Origin: CAZPUR01 sp964589815 | GTDB taxonomy: Bacteria > Patescibacteriota > Microgenomatia > UBA1400 | NCBI GenBank assembly: GCA_964589815.1 | Contig: CAZPUR010000012.1 | Span: 1-35,241 of the forward strand | DNA length: 35,241 bases | Reading direction: 5' to 3' | Part shown: positions 15,599 to 22,637 of the stretch, piece by piece | Layout of the letters: every line of letters begins with the position of its first letter | How positions within the stretch are numbered: the stretch's first letter is position 1 | Position numbers and translations under genes: made by a program | Notes under the pieces: generated by a model | What the model was told of the DNA's origin: nothing | Databases searched by the model: none | What the model saw: only the letters and a program-made list of their open reading frames with translations

Positions 15599-15630
15599 AT
15601 TAATTACTATTAACTCAATAACTTATTAAC

Positions 15631-16347
15631 CTATTTCTTATCTCTTATCTTCTTCCCTTCTTCTACTGCCCGAGCCATTTTACTCACAATTAACTTTATC
15701 GACCTAACCGCATCGTCGTTAGCTGGTATTACATAGTCTACTAAATCCGGGTCAGCATTAGAATCAACCATGGCAAAAATCTTAATTCCTTTTCTCCTCG
15801 CCTCTTTGACGGCGGCAATTTCTTTTTTAACATCAACCACAAATAAAGCCTCAGGAATATCTTTCAAATCTCTTAAGCCTTCAAAAAAGCGATTTAATCG
15901 GTTAATCTCTCTATCAATTAGAACATTCTCTTTTTTGGTGTATTTATCATATTCTCCCTTTTCTTTTTTTTCTTCCATTTCCAAAAGTCTATCACGACTT
16001 TGTTTTATCTGGACCCAATTGGTAATTGTTCCTCCTAACCATCTTTGGGCCACGTAGGGCGTACCGACCTTAATCGCTTCTTCTTTAATTATTGCCTGGG
16101 CCTGGCGTTTAGTCCCCACGAAGATAACTCTGCCTTCTGAAGCAACTAAATCCCGCAGGAACAGACAGGCTTGTTTTAATCCTTCGGCGGTTTTGACTAA
16201 ATCAAATATATGAATTCCTTCTTTGGCTTGCCAAATATAGGGCTTCATTTTTGGATCCCATCGGCGCGATTGGTGACCAAAATGACAACCTGCTTCAAGC
16301 AAGTCTTTTAAGGAAACATCATATAAAGAATCTTTCTTCTTTGCCAT
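15631..16347 (-). CDS. rpsB: Small ribosomal subunit protein uS2
   Basis: Binds the 30S body late in assembly. The 238-aa protein contains LLEAGCHFGHQSRRWDPKMKPYI, the GRVIFVGTKRQAQAII segment, YVAQRWLGGTITNW and the FAMVDSNADPDLVDYVIPANDDA signature. A Shine-Dalgarno AGGAG lies about 6 nt before the ATG. A promoter and a leader of ~90 nt with two hairpins precede it, which fits the autogenous control known for S2 in other bacteria. First gene of the long downstream cluster. Confidence 0.97.
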   Translation of the reverse strand: MAKKKDSLYDVSLKDLLEAGCHFGHQSRRWDPKMKPYIWQAKEGIHIFDLVKTAEGLKQACLFLRDLVASEGRVIFVGTKRQAQAIIKEEAIKVGTPYVAQRWLGGTITNWVQIKQSRDRLLEMEEKKEKGEYDKYTKKENVLIDREINRLNRFFEGLRDLKDIPEALFVVDVKKEIAAVKEARRKGIKIFAMVDSNADPDLVDYVIPANDDAVRSIKLIVSKMARAVEEGKKIRDKK

Positions 16348-16437
16348 TGTTCTCCTTAGTCCACGTTCAGTTTACATGAACATGGCCGTCCATTCAGTCA
16401 GAAGTTCTCAGGAGAACTGACCGAATGTGTTTAATTA
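16348..16437 (-). promoter_or_regulatory. Structured rpsB leader with two hairpins
   Basis: Between the predicted transcription start and the rpsB Shine-Dalgarno the RNA can form two hairpins. One (16391-16427) has the perfect inner stem AGTTCTC/GAGAACT and outer CATTC/GAATG. The other (16361-16385) pairs CCACGTTCA with TGAACATGG, with one G-U. Neither has a U-tract. Position and structure suggest an S2-responsive translational operator; this is inference, as no known S2 leader motif was matched. Confidence 0.6.
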
Positions 16438-16443
16438 AAGCTT

Positions 16444-16473
16444 ATTTTACCTTATTGATGAGTCTCCTGTCAA
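16444..16473 (-). promoter_or_regulatory. Sigma-70-type promoter of rpsB operon
   Basis: On the minus strand TTGACA (16468-16473) and TAAAAT (16444-16449) are separated by 18 nt. The -35 element overlaps the last codon and stop of tmk. Predicted start is near 16437, giving a leader of about 90 nt. Confidence 0.75.
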
Positions 16474-17171
16474 TTTCGAAAGGGTAAAATATTTTTTTCT
16501 TTAAGAAGTTTAATAATTAATTGATGGATTTGCTCTTTGGTTTTCAATTTGCCATTTTTATCTAAACAGTCTATTTTGGCCCAATAATTAAAACGATTGA
16601 CCAAACGCAAATAAATTTCTTCTACCCTCTTTAAATAAGTTAAATTCTCTTCATGAATATCATGGCAATTCTTATTGCCCATATATTTTCTGTTTCCTTT
16701 ATTTAAAATCAATTTTTGCCCCACGTCTGGAGGAACTGATAAGTAGATTAATAAATCTTCTCGAGGAATTCCATAAGCTTCATATTCTAATTTTTCCAAC
16801 CAATGAATGATTCTCTCTTGTTCCTTTTTCTTCTTGAATTTAGCTGCCATAAAAGCTAATGAAGATGAGCTATAACGATTGGCTAATAATAATTTGCCTT
16901 GGCTTAAAGCTTTTTCCATCTCTGGTTTTGCCTGCCAACGATCAGCTGCATAAGCCAGAGCAGCCAAGTAAGGATTGGTTTGCTTTAAATTGCCCAATTC
17001 GCCTTTTAAATAACGGCCGACCAAGCGTCCGAAAAAACTTCTGTAATACTGAGGAAAATCAACCGTAGCCAATTTAATTTTATTTTTTTTACAATATCTT
17101 ACCAACCAATCCAGTTGTGTCTTTTTACCTGAACCGTCTAAACCATCGATCACAAGGAACTTGCCCTTCAT
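16470..17171 (-). CDS. tmk: Thymidylate kinase
   Basis: Phosphorylates dTMP to dTDP. The 233-aa protein has the P-loop IDGLDGSGKKTQ (residues ~8-19), a substrate segment DFPQYYRSFFGRLVGRYLKGELG, and LLLANRYSSSSLAFMAAK, the counterpart of the DRY-type motif with Asp replaced by Asn. The lid region contains KLILNKGNRKYMG. A somewhat long, eukaryote-like variant seen in several small genomes. It joins the 75-aa gene by a TGATG-type overlap, and works with ThyA and FolA encoded upstream to make dTTP. Confidence 0.93.
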   Translation of the reverse strand: MKGKFLVIDGLDGSGKKTQLDWLVRYCKKNKIKLATVDFPQYYRSFFGRLVGRYLKGELGNLKQTNPYLAALAYAADRWQAKPEMEKALSQGKLLLANRYSSSSLAFMAAKFKKKKEQERIIHWLEKLEYEAYGIPREDLLIYLSVPPDVGQKLILNKGNRKYMGNKNCHDIHEENLTYLKRVEEIYLRLVNRFNYWAKIDCLDKNGKLKTKEQIHQLIIKLLKEKNILPFRN

Positions 17172-17398
17172 CAGTCTGAATCCTCCTCCTGTTGTGCCAA
17201 ATTGATTGCCACTCTATCGGCCAGAGCTATTATTGATTCTGGTGGCAAACTACAAAAGTCCGGACAAGGAAAATTTGGACTTACTCTTAGCATTATAGAA
17301 AAACAGTCACAATTAAACTGAATCTTCCTTCCTGACTCTCCAATTAACACCGAGATGCCTGGACATAAAGGAATTTCACCTGATTTTAGTTTTTCCAT
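17171..17398 (-). CDS. Small cysteine-containing hypothetical protein
   Basis: A 75-aa protein that I do not recognise. It has five cysteines, as single (LCPG), CxC (NCDCF) and CPDFC arrangements, which could bind a metal. The C-terminus is acidic (AQQEEDSD). No signal peptide or membrane helix. Its stop overlaps the tmk start and it follows metK by 49 nt, so the three genes are likely one transcript under the SAM riboswitch. A clean ATG and tight coupling to tmk support it being real. Confidence 0.55.
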   Translation of the reverse strand: MEKLKSGEIPLCPGISVLIGESGRKIQFNCDCFSIMLRVSPNFPCPDFCSLPPESIIALADRVAINLAQQEEDSD

Positions 17399-17447
17399 AT
17401 CTTGCTAAACAATTCTACTAAATCATAACCCCAAGGTAAACTGAAAA

Positions 17448-18557
17448 TCAAACCACAATTTTTTCCCAGGGGAAACTATCGCGGCCAAAATGACCATAAG
17501 CCGCCGTTCTTTGATAAATCGGCTGGAGGAGATTTAATCCCTTAATAATCCCGCCCACAGATAAGTCTAAAAGGGTCCAAGCAAAAGCCTCAATCGCTTT
17601 TTGGCTTTTTTTGCCCGTGCCAAAAGTTTCTACCGCCTTGCAAATCGGGTCTTTCTGGCCAATGACATAACCCACCTGTACTTCGCAACGACTGGCTAGA
17701 CCAGCGGCCACAACATTTTTGGCAATAAAGCGGGCGCCATAGGCACCGGTCCTATCTACTTTAGTCGGGCATTTGCCCGAAAAACAACCGCCTCCGACTC
17801 GGCCCATGCCGCCGTAAGAATCAACCACAATCTTACGGCCGGTTTCACCCATGTCTGAATCTGGCCCGCCAATTTCCCACTTACCGGTTCCGTTTAAAAC
17901 TAGCTGGCCCAGGTCAACTGTTTTTTGACCAAATTTTCTCAAGACCGGTTTAACTACATATTTATATAAATCTTTTTTAACCTGATCGTGGTCCACTTTA
18001 GGATCATGAGGGACGGCCAAAACTACTTTTTCTACTCCTACCGGCCTACCTTTTTGATAACGCACCACCACTTGGCTTTTCCCGTCCGGCCTGAGATATT
18101 TTAAGGGCCCTTTTTTGACCACGTCCATTTTCTGAACTAAATTATGAGCCAACATAATCGGCAAAGGCATTAATTGTTTGGTCTCCTTGCAAGCATAGCC
18201 AAACATCATGCCTTGATCACCGGCGCCGCCCGGATCGACTCCTTGAGCAATATCACCTGATTGCCGATGGACTAAATTCTCAATCTTAACCGTATGCCAG
18301 TCAAAATTGTAAATCGAGCGATTATAGCCCAAATCCTTGATCACTTTTCGGGCAGTTTTGGCAAAATCCACTTGGGCATTAGTTTTGACTTCGCCGGAAA
18401 CAATAAATCGATTGCTGGTGGCCAGACATTCAATACCGGTATGACTGTATTTATCTTGCTTTAAACAGGCATCCAAACAAGCATCGGAGACCTGGTCGCA
18501 GATTTTATCCGGATGGCCAGCGCAAACTGATTCAGAAGTAAAATAACGGTAGTTCAT
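17448..18557 (-). CDS. metK: S-adenosylmethionine synthetase
   Basis: Makes SAM from methionine and ATP. From the ATG at 18557 the protein has 369 aa. It shows GHPDKICDQVSDACLDACL (residues 14-32), the ATP-binding GAGDQGMMFGYA, and the glycine-rich GGGCFSGKCPTKVDRTGAY. The last segment has Cys where most homologues have Ala and Asp (GGGAFSGKD). The frame stays open to a GTG at 18590, but the ATG gives the family start NYRYFTSESVCAGHPDK. It is preceded by a SAM riboswitch and terminator, so it is repressed when SAM is abundant. Confidence 0.97.
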   Translation of the reverse strand: MNYRYFTSESVCAGHPDKICDQVSDACLDACLKQDKYSHTGIECLATSNRFIVSGEVKTNAQVDFAKTARKVIKDLGYNRSIYNFDWHTVKIENLVHRQSGDIAQGVDPGGAGDQGMMFGYACKETKQLMPLPIMLAHNLVQKMDVVKKGPLKYLRPDGKSQVVVRYQKGRPVGVEKVVLAVPHDPKVDHDQVKKDLYKYVVKPVLRKFGQKTVDLGQLVLNGTGKWEIGGPDSDMGETGRKIVVDSYGGMGRVGGGCFSGKCPTKVDRTGAYGARFIAKNVVAAGLASRCEVQVGYVIGQKDPICKAVETFGTGKKSQKAIEAFAWTLLDLSVGGIIKGLNLLQPIYQRTAAYGHFGRDSFPWEKIVV

Positions 18558-18641
18558 TTTCTTGCCCCGTTGTTTTCCGGTGGCGAACACGGCTGAATAA
18601 GCAGTTGTGAGCGCATCGCGAAAACTTGCGGGGTCCCTCTT

Positions 18642-18670
18642 ATAAATAAAAAACCTCTACATGAGAGGTT
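18642..18670 (-). terminator. Intrinsic terminator of the metK riboswitch
   Basis: Minus-strand AACCTCT (18664-18670), loop CATGT, AGAGGTT (18652-18658), then a T-rich run TTTTATTTAT. It lies 22 nt downstream of the aptamer P1 and 85 nt upstream of metK, the expected place for an attenuation platform. The aptamer segment GGGAGG can pair with CCTCTC of the terminator stem, giving a plausible antiterminator. Confidence 0.88.
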
Positions 18671-18691
18671 ATTCTTTTTTCCCATGTATGG

Positions 18692-18786
18692 GCTTGTCCT
18701 CCCCGATGTTACATCAGGAAGAGGCACCTTAAAATTATAAAGGTTGCCGCCCAGCTCTTCGCGAAGGGCTGGGTCTCTTGACAAGC
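18692..18786 (-). promoter_or_regulatory. SAM riboswitch (SAM-I/SAM-IV clan) upstream of metK
   Basis: A 95-nt minus-strand aptamer. P1 is GCTTGTC (18780-18786) with GACAAGC (18692-18698). Directly inside come AAGAGA, P2 (CCCAGC/GCTGGG), the core GGCAACC, P3 (ACCTT/AAGGT), GGTGCC and a P4 helix (CTGATG/CATCGG) bounded by TTCC. These match the S-box layout of four helices with GGCAACC and GGTGC around the SAM pocket. P2 is short and lacks the usual kink-turn sequence, so it may be the SAM-I/IV variant type. Followed by a terminator and metK. The regulatory direction (SAM turns metK off) follows from the class. Confidence 0.88.
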
Positions 18787-18806
18787 AGATTGTTAATAAT
18801 AAAAGT

Positions 18807-18836
18807 ATCTTAAATGAGTTTAATACTTAATGTCAA
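18807..18836 (-). promoter_or_regulatory. Promoter of the riboswitch-metK unit
   Basis: Minus-strand TTGACA (18831-18836), 18-nt spacer, TAAGAT (18807-18812). The start would fall near 18800, about 14 nt before the riboswitch P1 helix. Confidence 0.7.
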
Positions 18837-18851
18837 TAGTAAAAATTACTT

Positions 18852-19367
18852 TTATTTTCTCACTAAATCCATAAATTTAAACTGATATTTTCCCTCTTTC
18901 TTCCAACCACTGTCAGTTGCTCCCTGAAAGCCATCATGCTTCGGAAAATAGGCGTCGCCTTTGAAATTGCCTTTAACAACGGTTAGATAAAGTTTATCGG
19001 CTAAATTAATGGTTTGCTGGTAAATCTGAGCCCCACCCGAAATAAAGACTTCATCTTTTTTGAATTTGCTGGTTAAATCTAGCCCTTGTTTAACTGAATG
19101 AACTGGATAACAATTGGGTCTATTGACTTGATAGTCTTTGTTTCTAGTAATAATAATAAAGGTTCTTTTAGGAAAGGGTTTTTTGCTTTTTTGATAATAT
19201 CCTAAAATGGATTCAAAGGTCTTTCTGCCCATAATAATCACCTGGTTTTTGGTTTTTTGCCAAAATCTCTGTAAATCCTGAGGAATATGCCAGGGAATCC
19301 GACCCTTATTGCCGATGACACGATTCTCGGAGAGAGCAGCGATAATACTAATAGTAGGCTTCTTCAT
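18852..19367 (-). CDS. folA: Dihydrofolate reductase
   Basis: NADPH-dependent reduction of dihydrofolate, which ThyA generates. The 171-aa protein has SIIAALSENRVIGNKGRIPWHIPQDL with the catalytic acid (Asp in IPQDLQRF), IIMGRKTFESI, RTFIIITRN and the late FISGGAQIYQQTI motif. It lies 18 nt after thyA, forming the usual thyA-folA pair, and ends just before the metK promoter. Confidence 0.96.
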   Translation of the reverse strand: MKKPTISIIAALSENRVIGNKGRIPWHIPQDLQRFWQKTKNQVIIMGRKTFESILGYYQKSKKPFPKRTFIIITRNKDYQVNRPNCYPVHSVKQGLDLTSKFKKDEVFISGGAQIYQQTINLADKLYLTVVKGNFKGDAYFPKHDGFQGATDSGWKKEGKYQFKFMDLVRK

Positions 19368-19385
19368 AGTCCCCTCTACCGCTTT

Positions 19386-20336
19386 TTAAAACCCGCCAAC
19401 CGGAGTAAGTGGGGCTTTAATGGCTGGATGAGAGTTGTAACCTTCGATCTCAATGTCTTCAAATTTAAAATCATCGATTTTTTTAATTTTAGGGTTAAGT
19501 TTAATTTTAGGAAAGGGTCGGGGTCGACGTTTTAACTGCTCCCTCACTTGTTTAAAATGATTCTTATAAATATGAACATCGCCAAAAGTGTGGACAAAAG
19601 TTCCCGCCGGATAACCAGTCACCTGAGCCAGCAGATGAGTTAAAAGCGCATAAGAAGCAATATTAAAGGGCACGCCCAGAAAAACATCAGCACTTCTCTG
19701 ATAAAGTTGTAAACATAATTTGCCATCATGCAAAACTATATGAAACAATGTATGACAAGGGGCAATGGCCATTGATTCCTCTCTTTTTCTGGCCATTTCA
19801 TAAATATAGCCGGCATTCCAAGATGAAACCACAAAATGTTTTTTCTGTGGATATTGCCTGATTTTGTCTATCACCCATTGGAGTTGGTCAATCTTACGAC
19901 CATCACCAGTAGGCCATGCCCGCCACTGGACTCCATAAACCGGACCAATATCTCCCCATTTTTGACAGAATTTTTTATCCAGCTTCATTTTTGTCATAAA
20001 CTCTTCAAAGCTAAGTTGAGGCATCTTGCCTTTTCCCATAGCATATTTGTAGTTTTTATAAGGATAATCATCCCAAATATGCACTTGATTATCTATCAGA
20101 TACTTAATATTAGGGTTACCAGATAAAAACCAAATCAATTCATGAACAATGCCTCGGAAAAAAGTTTTTTTGGTAGTTAAAAGGGGAAAGCCCTTGGATA
20201 AATCCCAATGAAGCTGGCGGCCAAAGACGCTCTTTAAGCCCACACCGGTGCTGTGGGATTTTTTCCAAACGCCGTTTTTTAAGATATCCTCAAGTAAATT
20301 TAGATACTGATACTCAGGGTGTCTGGGTCTTGGCAT
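19386..20336 (-). CDS. thyA: Thymidylate synthase
   Basis: Methylates dUMP to dTMP with methylenetetrahydrofolate. The 316-aa protein has the phosphate-binding SVFGRQLHWDLSKGFPLLTTKK region, the catalytic Cys194 in IAPCHTLFHI, QLYQRSADVFLGVPFNIASY and THTFGDVHIYKNH-type C-terminal motifs. The ATG at 20336 overlaps the end of the upstream AAA+ gene by 23 nt; no other in-frame ATG is near. Forms a unit with folA. Confidence 0.97.
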   Translation of the reverse strand: MPRPRHPEYQYLNLLEDILKNGVWKKSHSTGVGLKSVFGRQLHWDLSKGFPLLTTKKTFFRGIVHELIWFLSGNPNIKYLIDNQVHIWDDYPYKNYKYAMGKGKMPQLSFEEFMTKMKLDKKFCQKWGDIGPVYGVQWRAWPTGDGRKIDQLQWVIDKIRQYPQKKHFVVSSWNAGYIYEMARKREESMAIAPCHTLFHIVLHDGKLCLQLYQRSADVFLGVPFNIASYALLTHLLAQVTGYPAGTFVHTFGDVHIYKNHFKQVREQLKRRPRPFPKIKLNPKIKKIDDFKFEDIEIEGYNSHPAIKAPLTPVGGF

Positions 20337-22593
20337 AACTATCTTTTTCTGTCTTCTCTATTTTAAATTCTTTATTAGAGTTAACTGACAATTTAACAGT
20401 ATCTCCTTTACTCAATTTTTTGTCAAGTATCTCTTCGGCGATTAAAGTTTCGATTTTATCAGCAATTAATCTTTGTAAGGGCCGAGCGCCAAATTCCGGA
20501 TTAAAACCTTCTTCTGCCAATCGGCTATAAACCTGAGCGTCAACCGCTGTCAATTTGATTTTTTTCTTAAGCAAACGGCTTGCCAATTTGGCGACTTGCA
20601 GTTGAGCAATCATTTTGACCTGCTCTAAATCCAAAGGTTTAAAAACAATTACCCCGTCAAAGCGATTTACTAATTCTGGAGTAAAAATGTTGTTCCTCAA
20701 TACATATTCTATTACCTCCTGCTCTTTTAAACCCTTCTTAACTTGACCTCGGATGAACTCGGCGGCCGCATTGGAAGTACAAATAATAATCATGTTTTTA
20801 AAACTAACCTCCTTGCCTTCCTGGTCTTTGATATAGCCTTCATCAAAAACAGTCAAAAACAAATGGTGGATTTCAGTTTTGGCTTTTTCGAATTCATCTA
20901 AGAGTAAAACAGAAAAAGGATGCTCTCTGGCTTGACGGATAAATAAGTCTAGAGAGAACGGTTGGGACATATCAAACCGCAAAATCCGTTTATCACTGCC
21001 AAAAAAGGCCTGAGCTAAAGCTTTGGCTGTCTCTGTTTTTCCGACGCCGGTCGGTCCTAAAAATAAAAACGAGCCCATTGGTTTCTCGGTTTCACTAATG
21101 CCGACCCTGGCTCGCCGCATCGCTTTAACTAAGGCAGTCACCCCAGTTTTTTGATTGACAACCCGCCGGGAAATAACCAGCTCAAGGTTTTTTAATTTGG
21201 TCGTTTCATTTTGACTTAAACTGCCAACTGGGACTTTGGTTTTTAGAGAAATAAGTCGGTCTACATCCTGTTTGGTCACTACTGGTTTTTTCTCTGAGTA
21301 AGCCTGGCTAATTAACTGGTCTAAAAGATCGATCGCCTTTTCCGGAAAAGGAATGTGAGTAATCAGGGCGTCTGATTGGTCAATAATTTCCTTTAAGGCC
21401 TCATATAAAACGATTACTTTTTTACCTCTTTCAAAATCAGGCAACACCTGCTCTAAAATAAACAGGGCTTCTTTTTTGGAAGGAGCGATGACTTCTAGTT
21501 TCTCAAAATATTTTAAAAATTCCTCATTAGGGAAAATTTTCTGAGCAAAATATTCCGGGGTGGTCACGCCAATCATTTGCAAGTGACGGCTTTCAACGAT
21601 GGAAACAATCGCCGGCATTAGATTATCTAAATAATTCTCTATCTGGTTAATAACTAAAATAACATTGCCGGCTTTTTCCGCTTCTTTGAGCAGCTGTTCA
21701 AACCTAGCTCTTCCTTGATCAACCGAAGTAGATTCTGCCAAAATGAGGTTCATATTCATTAGTAAAACATTCTTGTAAAAAAGTTTAGGATTAACCCTCT
21801 TTTCCTGAATTGCTTTGGCTAATTCTAAAAGAATCGTGTGTTTACCCACTCCCGGCTCACCCACCAAAAGCAAATTAGTTTGGTAGGAACGGCTTAAAAT
21901 GGCTTCTATTTGTTTAACTTCTTTTTCCCTGCCTACCAGTTGGTGGCTGAAGCTGGGTGGGAAAGCTAAATTTTCCGAACATTTATCAAGCTCAAGAGTA
22001 AAACCAAAAGCCAAATCGGTGCCAAAAGCACGGAGTTTAAACAGATTTTCTTTACTCCAAAATTTCTTTCGCTTATTAAGCTCTTTTTTATTAACCAAAT
22101 ACCAATCTAAAACTGCCTGGACATCTTGAGGGTTAATTTTTTTCAACTCCTCTTTTGACTGAATCCCTAATCTTTGGAAAACAAATTTTTTCGCCTCACC
22201 TTTAAGCAATTTTTCAGGATGAGTCCCCTGCCTTTTCTGTTGAAAATAAAATGGCCAGGTAAAAAAAGGCAAAAAAAACCAAATAATAAAAATAGGCGCC
22301 CCTAGAATTAAGAAGAAAGCGCTAAAAACCAGGCCAAAAAAAATCAAAACTGAACGAACAGAAAAACCAATTAACCGAGAAATCAAATTAAAACTCAGAC
22401 GATTAAAATAGCCCTCAAGACCGCCCATCTCAGAAGCCTGAATTTCAATCCGACGCCAAGGAGAAAAAAGCGTTCTTAATAAAAGAGGGACTGAGAAAAG
22501 ATAAAGACCGAATTCAACAAAGTTAAACCAGGCTCTTAAAACTTCCTCAGCCCCAGTTATATAATGCCAATAAAGAAAATCAAACAAACCCAT
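20314..22593 (-). CDS. Membrane-anchored Clp-like AAA+ ATPase
   Basis: A 759-aa protein with two AAA+ modules. Residues 1-~130 are hydrophobic with several probable membrane helices (FGLYLFSVPLLLRTLF and a long segment near 80-120) and replace the soluble Clp N-domain. Module 1 has Walker A GEPGVGKHT (near 243) and a degenerate Walker B, VILVINQIE, lacking the usual DE pair. Module 2 has GPTGVGKTE (near 513), VLLLDEFEKA, sensor TSNAAAEF and the ARPLQRLIADKIE sensor-2 region, all intact. It is ClpB/ClpC-like, but no clear ClpP-docking loop was identified, so remodelling or unfolding at the membrane is inferred. It follows nrdD by 44 nt. Confidence 0.85.
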   Translation of the reverse strand: MGLFDFLYWHYITGAEEVLRAWFNFVEFGLYLFSVPLLLRTLFSPWRRIEIQASEMGGLEGYFNRLSFNLISRLIGFSVRSVLIFFGLVFSAFFLILGAPIFIIWFFLPFFTWPFYFQQKRQGTHPEKLLKGEAKKFVFQRLGIQSKEELKKINPQDVQAVLDWYLVNKKELNKRKKFWSKENLFKLRAFGTDLAFGFTLELDKCSENLAFPPSFSHQLVGREKEVKQIEAILSRSYQTNLLLVGEPGVGKHTILLELAKAIQEKRVNPKLFYKNVLLMNMNLILAESTSVDQGRARFEQLLKEAEKAGNVILVINQIENYLDNLMPAIVSIVESRHLQMIGVTTPEYFAQKIFPNEEFLKYFEKLEVIAPSKKEALFILEQVLPDFERGKKVIVLYEALKEIIDQSDALITHIPFPEKAIDLLDQLISQAYSEKKPVVTKQDVDRLISLKTKVPVGSLSQNETTKLKNLELVISRRVVNQKTGVTALVKAMRRARVGISETEKPMGSFLFLGPTGVGKTETAKALAQAFFGSDKRILRFDMSQPFSLDLFIRQAREHPFSVLLLDEFEKAKTEIHHLFLTVFDEGYIKDQEGKEVSFKNMIIICTSNAAAEFIRGQVKKGLKEQEVIEYVLRNNIFTPELVNRFDGVIVFKPLDLEQVKMIAQLQVAKLASRLLKKKIKLTAVDAQVYSRLAEEGFNPEFGARPLQRLIADKIETLIAEEILDKKLSKGDTVKLSVNSNKEFKIEKTEKDSYAKTQTP

Positions 22594-22637
22594 TAAAATC
22601 AGTATAGATAAAATGTGGGAAAAAATCTAGCAGCTAC

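Noticed and set aside
18554..18784. Open frame of 76 codons upstream of metK
   Set aside because: It covers the riboswitch aptamer and terminator, which explain the sequence better, and its product matches nothing.
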